From Sphingobium sp. (GTDB lineage: Bacteria; Pseudomonadota; Alphaproteobacteria; Sphingomonadales; Sphingomonadaceae): a stretch of DNA of 64,000 bases. Both the position numbers and the translations under genes were made by a program. Below, in pieces: positions 38,303 through 46,194 of this stretch. How positions within the stretch are numbered: position 1 is the stretch's first letter; each line of letters begins with the position of its first letter. The stretch covers positions 1 to 64,000 of the forward strand of contig JAHFPV010000004.1 in NCBI GenBank assembly GCA_023266575.1, in the 5' to 3' direction. The notes under the pieces are model-generated. The model was not told the DNA's origin. It searched no databases and saw nothing but the letters and a program-made list of their open reading frames with translations.

Positions 38303-39618
38303 TTTTCGTCCGAGGGGCGGATGCGCGAGGCCAGCAGGACCAGCGCCGCGATGGCTGAGCCCAGCGCCAGCAACAGAGATGTGGTCCCCCGCCCTGCCCC
38401 GGCGGCCAGCAACTGCCCCGCCGCGAAGGGACCAAAGGCCGCGCCGAAGCGGCCGAAGCCGATCACAGCGCCAGTGCCGGTCGCGCGCAGGGTGGTGGGA
38501 TAAACATTGGCGATCAGCGCGTAGAGGCCGACCACCGAGCCGTTGGACAGGAAACCCAGGATGAACGCCGCGCCCTGAAGCACGACCAGTTCCGGCGGCA
38601 CGGCACCGAAGGCGGCGACCGCCACTGCGGCACCCGCGAGGCCGAAGATGACGAGCGGGCGCAGGCCGAGGCGGGGCGACAGCAGGCCGAGCATCAGCCC
38701 GCCGATCGCGCCGCCCGAATTCATGAACACCGACACGATCGTAGCCCGCGACGGATCGAACCCGAGTGCCACGACCAGCGATGGCGCCCAGCCAAGCGCA
38801 TAATAGAAGGTCATCATGTGCAGGCCGTACATGACGATCAGCGCGATCGTGGTGACGCGGTAGCGGTCTGCGAACAGGGACCGCATTGATGCTTTGGGCT
38901 CGTTGAGCGCCACCAGTTGCGCCGCCTGCGGCTGGCCAAGCCGTCGCAATATCGCGTTGATCCGCGCGAGTGCGTCCGGGCCGCCACGCGTCGCCAGCCA
39001 GCCGATCGATTCGGGCAGGGAGGCCAGCACCAGCGGCACCATGATGAGCGTCGCCACGCCGCCGAACAGGAAGATCGCCTCCCACCCCTGCGTCCGCAGC
39101 AATTGCGCCGCGCCCCAGCCGCCAATGATGCCGCCGACCGGATAGCCCGCCGCCATGATGCTGACAGCCAGATCGCGGCGGCGACGATTGGCAAACTCCG
39201 CCGACATGGCGTTGATCGCCGCCAGCATCGCGCCCAGCCCCAACCCGGTGATCACGCGCAGCAGGCCGAGCGACACCACGCCGGTGGCAAAGGCGGATGC
39301 AAACATGCCGACCGTCATGATGGCAAGACAGAGCAATATCTGGCGGCGGCGGCCGATGCGGTCGGCCAGTTGGCCCAGCGTCAGCGACCCGACGACCATA
39401 CCGACAAGGCCGGTCGAGACGATGATGCCGATCGCGCCCGGCCCGATCGCCCAGTCCTTCGCAATGCCGGGCGCGGCGAAGGTGACAGCCAGCACGTCGA
39501 AGCCATCGAGCGCGTTCAGGAGAAAGCAGACAGCGATCGCGACAATCTGCGGCAGGCGCATCGGACTGTTGGCCATGATGCTGCGCGGGTCGTCCGCTGG
39601 CAGGGTGGCAATGGCCAT
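38299..39618 (-). CDS. MFS transporter of the aromatic acid:H+ symporter (AAHS) family
   Basis: Twelve-helix carrier of 439 residues. The first helix contains LDGFDVLAVTFAAP, the DGFD-type charged motif typical of AAHS carriers such as PcaK, VanK and BenK, and the 2-3 loop has GQLADRIGRRR. ATG at 39618 is best spaced from AGAAGAGG; 39624 is an alternative. An exact ATTGT-N11-ACAAT operator lies 42 nt upstream, linking it to the ferulate genes, so ferulate, vanillate or a related acid is the likely cargo. Divergent from the Bcr/CflA-type gene. Confidence 0.85.
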   Translation of the reverse strand: MAIATLPADDPRSIMANSPMRLPQIVAIAVCFLLNALDGFDVLAVTFAAPGIAKDWAIGPGAIGIIVSTGLVGMVVGSLTLGQLADRIGRRRQILLCLAIMTVGMFASAFATGVVSLGLLRVITGLGLGAMLAAINAMSAEFANRRRRDLAVSIMAAGYPVGGIIGGWGAAQLLRTQGWEAIFLFGGVATLIMVPLVLASLPESIGWLATRGGPDALARINAILRRLGQPQAAQLVALNEPKASMRSLFADRYRVTTIALIVMYGLHMMTFYYALGWAPSLVVALGFDPSRATIVSVFMNSGGAIGGLMLGLLSPRLGLRPLVIFGLAGAAVAVAAFGAVPPELVVLQGAAFILGFLSNGSVVGLYALIANVYPTTLRATGTGAVIGFGRFGAAFGPFAAGQLLAAGAGRGTTSLLLALGSAIAALVLLASRIRPSDEN

Positions 39619-39659
39619 ATTCATCCTCTTCTGTCGCACCGTGCGGTCGTTGTAGCGAT

Positions 39660-39680
39660 ATTGTATGCTGGCGACACAAT
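39660..39680. promoter_or_regulatory. ATTGT-N11-ACAAT motif before AAHS transporter
   Basis: Exact dyad ATTGT (39660-39664) and ACAAT (39676-39680), 42 nt upstream of the transporter start. Same spacing and same left-half ATTGTAT as the copies near ferA, the MarR gene and hydratase/lyase. Confidence 0.65.
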
Positions 39681-39720
39681 TAGGCGATCCTGCCCGCTTG
39701 CGCCAGCCCAATGATAAATG

Positions 39721-39732
39721 TAACGATCGTTA
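39721..39732. promoter_or_regulatory. TAACGATCGTTA palindrome, site E
   Basis: Exact palindrome 27 nt before the ATG of the Bcr/CflA-type gene (15 nt before a possible GTG start). It lies in the same intergenic region as an ATTGT-N11-ACAAT site that faces the opposite gene, so the two regulons meet here, as they also do at 29.4-29.5 kb. Confidence 0.68.
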
Positions 39733-39759
39733 TTAAATGGGAAGAGGGTGGCGATATTT

Positions 39760-40986
39760 ATGACCGATGCGAGCCGGATAACGGCCGGGGAATGCACGCA
39801 GCCCAGCCTGTTGCTGGGGATCGGCTTTGGCTTTCTGTCATCGCTTGGTCCCCTGGCGATCGACCTCTATCTGCCCGCCATGCCCGGCATGGCGCGCGAG
39901 CTGGCAGCCGATAGCGGCGCAGTGCAGCGGACCTTGTCGGCCTTTTTCCTGGGGCTGGCACTGGCGCAGATTCCGCTCGGCACGCTGGGCGACCGGTTTG
40001 GGCGGCGCTGGCCGCTGATCGGCGGGCTGACGCTGTTCATCGTCGCATCTACTGCCTGCGCGCTGGCGACCAGTCTGGAGCAGCTGATCGCGTTTCGCTT
40101 CCTCCAGGGAATGGGCGCGTGCGCGGGGACGTCGAGCGTGCGAGCGATGATCCGCGACCGGCATAGCGGGCATCGCGCAGCGCAGCTTATGGCGTTTACC
40201 TTTCTGGTGATCGGCATTTCGCCGGTGCTGGCCCCGCTGGCCGGGAGCTATTTATTGCAGCTGACAAGCTGGCGCGGGCTGTTCGGGTTGCTGGCAGGCG
40301 GCGGTTTGGTGGCGATCGTGGCGGTGCTGCTGTTCCTGCCCGAATCGCTCCCGCCAGAGCGGCGGCTGGTGCGCCAGTCGATGCTGATATCCTATGGCCA
40401 GCTGCTGGCGACCCCGGCCTTCGTCGGCTGGACACTGGTGGCGGGTTTGGCGACGACCATCCCCTTTGCCTTCGTGACCGCCGCCCCCTTTGTGTTCAGC
40501 ATCGGCTTTGCCCTGAGCGCGCATGAATATAGCCTGTTGCTGGCGCTGAACGCCGTGACGTCGATCATCGCGACCCAGTTTGCGCCGGGCCTGATGCAAC
40601 GGCTGGGCGCACGGCGGCTGGTACTGAGCGTCGCGAGCGTGGCGATTGCCGCCACGGCAGTGATTGCGCTGGTGGCGACGCGGCAGGCCATGCCGTTGCT
40701 GCTGTTCCAGCCCTATTCGATGCTGTTGTTCGCCATTGCAGGCCTGATCCTGACCCCGGCGGCAATTTCGGCGCTGGATGCGGCGGCGGGCGGGGCAGGC
40801 GCGGCGGCGGGATTGCTGGGTACGCTGCAACTGGCGATCACCGCGCTGGCGAGCGGTGTGGTGTCGCTGTTGCCCTCCTTCACGGTGCTGCCGCTGGTCG
40901 GGGTGCTGGGTGGGGCGTTCGTCATCATGTGGGTCACGGGGATGGCGATCGGCGCGCGAACTGGAATCTTCGTTCGCCCTGATTAG
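39760..40986 (+). CDS. Bcr/CflA-type MFS transporter
   Basis: Drug/metabolite:H+ antiporter-like MFS protein (408 residues from ATG 39760; GTG at 39748 is an alternative close behind AAGAGG). Family marks: GPLAIDLYLPAMP in helix 1 and GTLGDRFGRRWPL in loop 2-3, and the RAMIRDRHSG loop. Members export drugs or small metabolites such as sulphonamides and amino acids. With an operator of the catabolic regulon directly upstream, export of toxic pathway intermediates (aromatic aldehydes or stilbenes) is a fair guess. Convergent with a MarR gene 7 nt away. Confidence 0.85.
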   Translation: MTDASRITAGECTQPSLLLGIGFGFLSSLGPLAIDLYLPAMPGMARELAADSGAVQRTLSAFFLGLALAQIPLGTLGDRFGRRWPLIGGLTLFIVASTACALATSLEQLIAFRFLQGMGACAGTSSVRAMIRDRHSGHRAAQLMAFTFLVIGISPVLAPLAGSYLLQLTSWRGLFGLLAGGGLVAIVAVLLFLPESLPPERRLVRQSMLISYGQLLATPAFVGWTLVAGLATTIPFAFVTAAPFVFSIGFALSAHEYSLLLALNAVTSIIATQFAPGLMQRLGARRLVLSVASVAIAATAVIALVATRQAMPLLLFQPYSMLLFAIAGLILTPAAISALDAAAGGAGAAAGLLGTLQLAITALASGVVSLLPSFTVLPLVGVLGGAFVIMWVTGMAIGARTGIFVRPD

Positions 40987-40993
40987 CCAATGA

Positions 40994-41545
40994 TTAGGCG
41001 TCTGCGTCGTCGGGGCGGGTGGATTCGAGGAAGCGGCTATTGCCTGCCTCGTCCTTGGCTTCGAGCGTGTCGACCAACGTGTCGAGGAATTGGTTGAGCG
41101 TATCGACCTGCGCCGCTTCCAGTCCCGACACGAGATAGTCAGCGACCTTGTCGGTCTGGGGACGCATCAGCAGATAAAGGCGCTGGCCTTCGTCAGTCAG
41201 CACCAATGTTTTGCGCCGTTTGTTGCCGGTGTCGCGCTCCACAGTGATGCGGCCATGTTTTTGCAGGGCAGCAACGGCGCGCGAGACGCTCATCGGGTTC
41301 ACCCCGGTTATTTCGGCCAGTTCGTGGCTGGCGGAATTGGGAAAGCGGCCGATCAGCATCAACAGGCGAAATTCATTGAGGCTGATCTTGTAGCGATGCT
41401 CCAGATAGGTGGAGAAGGGCGCCATCAATTTATTGGCCAGCCGCAATATGCGGTGCAGCGTATCGGACTGGCTGACTTCGTCAGCACGGGACCGGGGCGA
41501 CTTGGGCGGTGCGGTCGGGCTTTTGGGCGCAGGACTGTTCGACAT
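40994..41545 (-). CDS. MarR-family transcriptional regulator
   Basis: A 183-residue winged-helix regulator with an N-terminal Ser/Pro/Lys-rich tail (residues 1-22). The core helix-turn-helix is ASHELAEITGVNPMSVSRAVAALQ and the wing RDTGNKRRKTLVLT. An upstream ATG at 41563 is possible. It lies between palindromes E (39721) and F (42111) and is a candidate local regulator for the TAACGATCGTTA sites, although such sites are also typical of TetR proteins and none of these is seen in the window. Confidence 0.85.
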   Translation of the reverse strand: MSNSPAPKSPTAPPKSPRSRADEVSQSDTLHRILRLANKLMAPFSTYLEHRYKISLNEFRLLMLIGRFPNSASHELAEITGVNPMSVSRAVAALQKHGRITVERDTGNKRRKTLVLTDEGQRLYLLMRPQTDKVADYLVSGLEAAQVDTLNQFLDTLVDTLEAKDEAGNSRFLESTRPDDADA

Positions 41546-41607
41546 GGCTATCCGATAGGACATTTGCCGGGCCGCAAGTCAAGCCGGGCATGGGGAAAGA
41601 CGCGATC

Positions 41608-41655
41608 AGAGTTTGTCTCGAAATGCGCTCTTTCGCGCATTTCGAGACAAACTCT
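41608..41655. terminator. Perfect 21-bp inverted repeat
   Basis: Two 21-base arms, 41608-41628 and 41635-41655, are exact reverse complements around a 6-nt loop (TCTTTC); the arm begins AGAGTTTGTCTCGAAATGCG. The right arm ends at the first base of the NTF2-gene stop codon. There is no T-run, so it may be a factor-dependent terminator, an mRNA-stabilising hairpin or a dispersed palindrome. Confidence 0.6.
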
Positions 41656-42053
41656 CACGCAGGGACGATCGCGCAGCCGACGCTGGTGAAGCGGTCGTTG
41701 GCGACATGATAATGGATATATTGGCGCATCTCCTGCACTTCGCCTTTTTTGATCGGCACGAACTGATCCAGCCCCTGTTCGCGCAAAGCCTCCGCGGTCA
41801 GATCGCGGGTCGCCTCGACCCGGATGATGCCTTCGAGCGCGACCAGTTCTTCGCTGGCCGCGAAGCGCTCGATCGTCAGGGTTTCAATGACATGGGCGTG
41901 GAGAAAGCCGTAGAAGCGCTTGAAGGCCTCGCGCGTGCCAAGATCGACGCCAAAGAACTGGATCGTCGCGCCCGGCGTATAGAAATCGAACACCGTGTCA
42001 TAATCGCGATTGTTGAAGGCGTGCGCGTAACGCTCATAATCGGCGCGGTTCAT
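41655..42053 (-). CDS. NTF2-fold (SnoaL-like) protein
   Basis: A 132-residue single-domain protein: N-terminal YERYAHAFNNRDYDTVFDFY, middle IEGIIRVEATRDL-type strands and C-terminal QYIHYHVANDRFTSV, typical of the NTF2/SnoaL fold. Divergent from a second NTF2-fold gene at 42176, with palindrome F between them. No defined catalytic residues; a lyase, dehydratase or isomerase role in the same pathway as the 25.5-kb paralogue is possible. Confidence 0.72.
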   Translation of the reverse strand: MNRADYERYAHAFNNRDYDTVFDFYTPGATIQFFGVDLGTREAFKRFYGFLHAHVIETLTIERFAASEELVALEGIIRVEATRDLTAEALREQGLDQFVPIKKGEVQEMRQYIHYHVANDRFTSVGCAIVPA

Positions 42054-42110
42054 ATTGGCCTCTCCTGCTTTCCGGGCGGCAATTTTCTCCCTGCCCGCTT
42101 GCCTTATTAA

Positions 42111-42122
42111 TAACGATCGTTA
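42111..42122. promoter_or_regulatory. TAACGATCGTTA palindrome, site F
   Basis: Exact palindrome centred between two divergent NTF2-fold genes, 57 nt from the minus-strand start and 53 nt from the plus-strand start; flanked by ATTAATAACGATCGTTATCG. The symmetric placement suggests control of both transcripts. Confidence 0.68.
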
Positions 42123-42175
42123 TCGTAAGGGCAAAGGGCGATCAAACGCCAGCGAAAAGATGGGAAGAGGATGAT

Positions 42176-42565
42176 ATGGCCCGCACCGAGCAGGAAGAGC
42201 GCAATCTCAAACTGGTCATGGCGATGTTCGACCATGTGCTGAAACCCATGGATGCCGATGCGGTGGACCGCTATCTGGCCCCCGATTATATCCAGCATAA
42301 CCAGTGGATCGACACCGGGACGGAGCCGCTCAAGGCGTTCTTGCGGCAGGTGCGCGGAGAAAACCCGGACGCCGTGCATGACATCAAGCGCTGCTTTGTC
42401 GAGGATGACCATGTCATCGTCCATTATCATGTCCTGCGGCGGCCGGGCGATCCGGGCTTTGCCGTGATCGACATTTTCCGCGTGGAAAACGGCCTGATCG
42501 CCGAACATTGGGATGTGGTGCAGGATGTGCCGGCCGACAGTCCCAATCCCAACTCCCCCTTCTGA
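42176..42565 (+). CDS. SnoaL-like polyketide-cyclase-fold protein
   Basis: A 129-residue NTF2-fold protein of the SnoaL-like aldol-type group (ERNLKLVMAMFDHVL, then YIQHNQWIDTGTEPLKAFL, and C-terminal DIFRVENGLIAEHWDVVQ with the conserved His-Trp-Asp). GAAGAGGATGAT precedes the ATG. First gene of a plus-strand operon with an SDR 11 nt downstream and a DUF3237 protein. Enzymes of this subgroup act on aldol, dehydration or cyclisation chemistry of carbonyl compounds. Confidence 0.75.
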   Translation: MARTEQEERNLKLVMAMFDHVLKPMDADAVDRYLAPDYIQHNQWIDTGTEPLKAFLRQVRGENPDAVHDIKRCFVEDDHVIVHYHVLRRPGDPGFAVIDIFRVENGLIAEHWDVVQDVPADSPNPNSPF

Positions 42566-42576
42566 CGGAGAGCGAC

Positions 42577-43326
42577 ATGCGGTTCAGCGACAAGATCGTC
42601 CTGGTCGTCGGTGGCAATAGCGGGATTGGCCTCGCCAGCGCGCAGGCCTTTGCAGCCGAGGGCGCGATCGTGCGGATCACCGGGCGGGATCAGGCGACGA
42701 TCGACGCGGCGGTGGCGTCCATCCCCGGCGCGAAAGGCTATCGGGCGGACATTGCCGATCTGGATGCGATGGCCTCGGTCATGGCCGACATGGCGGCGCA
42801 GGACGGGCGAATCGACACTTTGTTCATCAACGCCGGCGTCGGCGGTTTCGCGACCTTTCGCGATCTGACACCGGAGGACTGGGACCATGTCCATGGCGTC
42901 AATCTGCGCGGCTGCGTATTTGCGATCCAGAAGGCGTTGAAGCTGATGCGCCGGGGCGGGTCGATCGTCGCGACCGGATCGATCGGCGGCCATGCCTTCG
43001 TGCCTGGGAACACGGCCTATGCCGCGGCCAAGGGCGGGCTATATGCGGCGATGAAGGTGATTGCGGGCGAATTGGTGGGCGAGGGTATCCGCGTCAATCT
43101 GGTCAGCCCCGGCCCGATCGAAACGCCGCTGCTGCATCGCAATCCGGGGATGAGCGAGGCCGATGTTGCGGCGATGCGCGAGATGATGATCGAGGCGGTG
43201 CCGATGAAGCGCATGGGACGGGCGGAGGAAGTGTCGCGCGCGGTGCTGTTCCTGGCATCGGACGAGGCGAGTTTTATTACCGCTGCCAATCTGTTTGTGG
43301 ATGGCGGCACACTGGAATTGGGGTGA
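42577..43326 (+). CDS. SDR-family oxidoreductase
   Basis: Classical short-chain dehydrogenase of 249 residues: cofactor motif VVGGNSGIG (residues 10-18; G replaces the usual T), NAGVGG, and active site YAAAK with an upstream Ser (TGSIGG). C-terminal FVDGGTLELG is typical. ACGGAGAG precedes ATG 42577. In operon with the SnoaL-like protein and the DUF3237 protein under site F. Probably oxidises or reduces a side-chain alcohol/ketone of an aromatic intermediate. Confidence 0.83.
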   Translation: MRFSDKIVLVVGGNSGIGLASAQAFAAEGAIVRITGRDQATIDAAVASIPGAKGYRADIADLDAMASVMADMAAQDGRIDTLFINAGVGGFATFRDLTPEDWDHVHGVNLRGCVFAIQKALKLMRRGGSIVATGSIGGHAFVPGNTAYAAAKGGLYAAMKVIAGELVGEGIRVNLVSPGPIETPLLHRNPGMSEADVAAMREMMIEAVPMKRMGRAEEVSRAVLFLASDEASFITAANLFVDGGTLELG

Positions 43327-43342
43327 TTGGGGAGTTAGGTTG

Positions 43343-43846
43343 ATGGAAAATCTGTTTTCGACGCTGGATAATCCACGGCTGGAATTTGCGATGGAGGTGC
43401 GGCTGCAATTTCCGCGGGTGCAGACCATCGTGAATACGCCGATGGGGGGCAATCGTAGCGCCGTCTATGTCGATGGCGGGACGTTTGAGGGGCCACGGAT
43501 CAAGGGCAAGGCGGTGCCGGGATCGGGCGGCGACTATGCCTATTTCCGACCCGACGATGTCGCGGTGTTCGACGCACGCTATATGCTGGAGGAGGAGGAT
43601 GGCACGCTGATCCTGCTCAACAATCGCGGTTTCCTGTGGGGGCGCAAGCCCGACACGATGGCGAAATTGCGCGACTGGGCCTTTGGCGAGGGGCAGCCGG
43701 TGGAGCAGCAGGACTATTATCTGCGTGGCAATCCAACCTTTGAATGTCCGGTCGGCAAGCATGACTGGCTGACCAAACATGTGTTCGTTGGCGTCGGCGA
43801 ACGGCGCGCGGATGGCAATGTGCTGCGCTATTATGCGCTGACGTAA
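43343..43846 (+). CDS. DUF3237-domain protein
   Basis: A 167-residue protein of the DUF3237 family, small beta-barrel proteins of unknown function that often lie in aromatic degradation clusters. Motifs seen: GGNRSAVYVDGGTFEGPRIKG-like N-terminal core, YFRPDDVAVFDARYML and NPTFECPVGKHDWLTKHVFVG. Third gene of the plus-strand operon, 16 nt after the SDR. No enzyme activity can be assigned. Confidence 0.78.
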   Translation: MENLFSTLDNPRLEFAMEVRLQFPRVQTIVNTPMGGNRSAVYVDGGTFEGPRIKGKAVPGSGGDYAYFRPDDVAVFDARYMLEEEDGTLILLNNRGFLWGRKPDTMAKLRDWAFGEGQPVEQQDYYLRGNPTFECPVGKHDWLTKHVFVGVGERRADGNVLRYYALT

Positions 43847-43858
43847 ATGGGCCATAAG

Positions 43859-43933
43859 CCGTTCGCTTCGAGCGAAGTCGAGAAGCGGTTAGCGCAGTGA
43901 TTCGCGTTTCTCGACTTCGCTCGAAACGAACGG
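43859..43933. repeat. Sphingomonad-type long palindromic repeat
   Basis: Two near-complementary arms of about 26 bases (43859-43884 and 43908-43933) share CTCGACTTCGCTCGAA and CGAACGG-type ends and enclose a 23-nt loop. Sequences of this form are scattered between genes throughout sphingomonad genomes. It lies between convergent genes and may act as a terminator. Confidence 0.7.
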
Positions 43934-43939
43934 ACGTGG

Positions 43940-46078
43940 TTACAGCGAAATCAACGCGTCGAGCGCCAGCGCGCCTTTCCCCTCTGGATAGACGATCACC
44001 GGGTTGAGATCGACCTCGCGGATGGCGGGGGTGGCGGCGACCATGCGGCCGAGGCGTTGGACAACGTCGGCGACCGCGCCAATGTCCATGACCGGCGCGC
44101 CACGGAAGCCGTCGAGCAAGGGGGCCATCCGCAGCGTGCGGATGCGGGCGATGATCGCGTCGCGCGGCAGATCGGCGGGGAGTAGGCAAACGTCGTGCAG
44201 CAATTCCGCCGCGACGCCGCCGAAACCGACCAGTATGGTCGCGCCCCAGTGCGGATCGTTGCGCGCGCCGACAATGAGTTCGACACCCTTGTCCGCCATC
44301 CCCTCCACCAGCACGCCGTCCAGCACCAGGCCGGGGCGGGACGCGGCGATATTGGCAGCGAGGCGGTGCCAGCCGTCGGCCAGTTCATCGCTATTTTTGA
44401 GGTTTATGATGACACCGCCGGCGTCGCTCTTGTGCGGCAGGTCGGGCGACTGGGCCTTGAGAACGACGGGGTAGCCCAGAGTATCGGCGGCGGCGATCGC
44501 CTCTTCCACGCTCTGCGCCATCGCGAAGCGCGGGAAGGCGATGCCGTGGGCGGCCATAATCGCCTTCGACCGATATTCGGGGATGGAGTGGCCGACCTGC
44601 GCCAGATCAGCGACCGGGGCGGCGTCGAGTGGGGCCGTCGCAAAGTCGCGCGCGGCGGCGGCGCTGATATGGGCGAGTGCGCGCACGGCCCGTTCGGCGG
44701 TAGGCAGATAGGTGACGCCTGCCTGACGCAGGGCGGCAAGGTCGTCGGCGAACACTGCGCCGCCTTCATCGACGCCGCCGACGATGATCGGCTTGGTCGG
44801 ACGCAGGCTGGCGAGGGCATCCAGCACGGCGGCGAATTTGATGTGGGATGTGCCGGTGTCGGTCTGGATCAGGGTCAGCAGGATGGTGGCGATGCGCGGA
44901 TCATCGACCAGAGCGGCGAGCGTGCGGCCATAAAGGCCGGGATCGACCAGCCCCTGCGCGGTGACGTCGAGCGGGTTGGTGACCGGCACGAAATCAGGGA
45001 GCGCCGCGCGCAGCGCCGGGCTGTCGGCATCGGACAGGGTCGGCAGGTCGAGCGCGACCGCTTCGGACAGGTCGAGCATCATCGCCTTGAACGCGCCGGA
45101 TTCGGCGATGACGCCGGTGCCGCCCGTGCCGATCGACGCATTGCGGGTCAGCATTTCGGCGACGTCGCCCAACTCTTCGAGCGAGTCGACCAAGATGACG
45201 CCGGCCCGTTCGACATGGACGGCCATGACGGCATGATCGCCCGCCATCGCGCCGGTGTGGGTGGCGGCGCTGGCCGCACCCGCCGCACTGCGGCCGGGAT
45301 GGAGCAGCACGACCTGCTTGCCTGCAGCCCGTGCCGCGCGGGCAGCGGCGAGGAAGCGGGCGGGGTCGCGGATATGTTCGGCGATCATGGCGATGACCAT
45401 GGTTTCGGGTTCATCGACCAAATGGGTCAGATAATCCTCGATCCCGCTGGCCGCTTCATTGCCGGTCGAGATGTAGCAGCTCAACGGCACGTCGCGATGG
45501 ATCATCGTCGTTGCCAGCACCGCGGCCATTGCGCCCGATTGCGAGACGATGCCGACGCGGCGGTCGCCCTGCGCCTTTGCTTCGGGCATTTCGATGAAGG
45601 TCAGCGAGACATTGTCGCGGAAGTTGACGAGGCCCAGACAGTTCGGCCCTTCGACCACCATCCCGGCATGGCGGGCGATGCGGGCGATTTCCTGCTGGTC
45701 GGCCAGACCCTGCGGCCCGTCCTCGGCAAAGCCTGCGGAAAAGATCACCGCCGCGCCGACGTTCCGCCGGGCGAGGCCGCGCATCGTGTCCAAGACCCCG
45801 GCGCGCGGGATGGCGAGGACAGCGACATCGACAGAGTCGGGCAGATCATCGACCGAGGCGACGCAGGGACGTCCGCCAATCTCGGCACGCTTGGGATTGA
45901 CCAGATGGATGGCTCCGGCAAAGCCCTGCCGCACCAGATTGGCCAGTACTGATGCGCCCAGCGCGCCCGGCTTGTCGGACGCGCCGACGATGGCGACCGA
46001 GCGGGGCCGCAATAACCGGTCGAGCGACGGGGCCGCCATGGACGATGCGGGCCGGTCGAGGTCGATCATGTCGGTCAA
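43940..46078 (-). CDS. ferA: Feruloyl-CoA synthetase-like ADP-forming acyl-CoA ligase
   Basis: NDP-forming acyl-CoA synthetase of 712 residues with fused alpha and beta parts. N-terminal CoA-binding domain (SVAIVGASDKPGALG, about residues 27-41), flavodoxin-like domains with the phosphohistidine in ATHTGAMAGD (near residue 272), and a C-terminal ATP-grasp domain (about 480-710; PVVLKAQSPDLPHKSDAGGV). Sphingobium feruloyl-CoA synthetase FerA belongs to this family, unlike the AMP-forming enzymes of pseudomonads. It would make feruloyl-, caffeoyl- or coumaroyl-CoA for the lyase at 29602. The ATTGT-N11-ACAAT operator lies 65 nt upstream and a MarR gene is next on the same strand, as in SYK-6 ferR-ferBA. 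Confidence 0.83.
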   Translation of the reverse strand: MTDMIDLDRPASSMAAPSLDRLLRPRSVAIVGASDKPGALGASVLANLVRQGFAGAIHLVNPKRAEIGGRPCVASVDDLPDSVDVAVLAIPRAGVLDTMRGLARRNVGAAVIFSAGFAEDGPQGLADQQEIARIARHAGMVVEGPNCLGLVNFRDNVSLTFIEMPEAKAQGDRRVGIVSQSGAMAAVLATTMIHRDVPLSCYISTGNEAASGIEDYLTHLVDEPETMVIAMIAEHIRDPARFLAAARAARAAGKQVVLLHPGRSAAGAASAATHTGAMAGDHAVMAVHVERAGVILVDSLEELGDVAEMLTRNASIGTGGTGVIAESGAFKAMMLDLSEAVALDLPTLSDADSPALRAALPDFVPVTNPLDVTAQGLVDPGLYGRTLAALVDDPRIATILLTLIQTDTGTSHIKFAAVLDALASLRPTKPIIVGGVDEGGAVFADDLAALRQAGVTYLPTAERAVRALAHISAAAARDFATAPLDAAPVADLAQVGHSIPEYRSKAIMAAHGIAFPRFAMAQSVEEAIAAADTLGYPVVLKAQSPDLPHKSDAGGVIINLKNSDELADGWHRLAANIAASRPGLVLDGVLVEGMADKGVELIVGARNDPHWGATILVGFGGVAAELLHDVCLLPADLPRDAIIARIRTLRMAPLLDGFRGAPVMDIGAVADVVQRLGRMVAATPAIREVDLNPVIVYPEGKGALALDALISL

Positions 46079-46142
46079 GCGTATCTCTCCCCAGAAATCA
46101 GGTCATGGGAGCGGATCGAATCAGCCGCTCTTTCTCGCGCAG

Positions 46143-46163
46143 ATTGTGCGCCTATGATACAAT
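46143..46163. promoter_or_regulatory. ATTGT-N11-ACAAT motif before ferA
   Basis: Exact dyad, 65 nt upstream of the feruloyl-CoA synthetase start. The 20-base stretch GTGCGCCTATGATACAATTT here is repeated in inverted orientation at 46661-46680 with one mismatch, so the two sites flank the MarR gene in mirror image. Confidence 0.7.
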
Positions 46164-46194
46164 TTACGCAACCGATTTTGCGCCTGCCTGTCCG

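Noticed and set aside
32911..43933. Intergenic palindromes as attachment sites or CRISPR-like repeats
   Set aside because: They are single hairpins of types widely dispersed in sphingomonad genomes, without regular spacing, integrase or cas genes.
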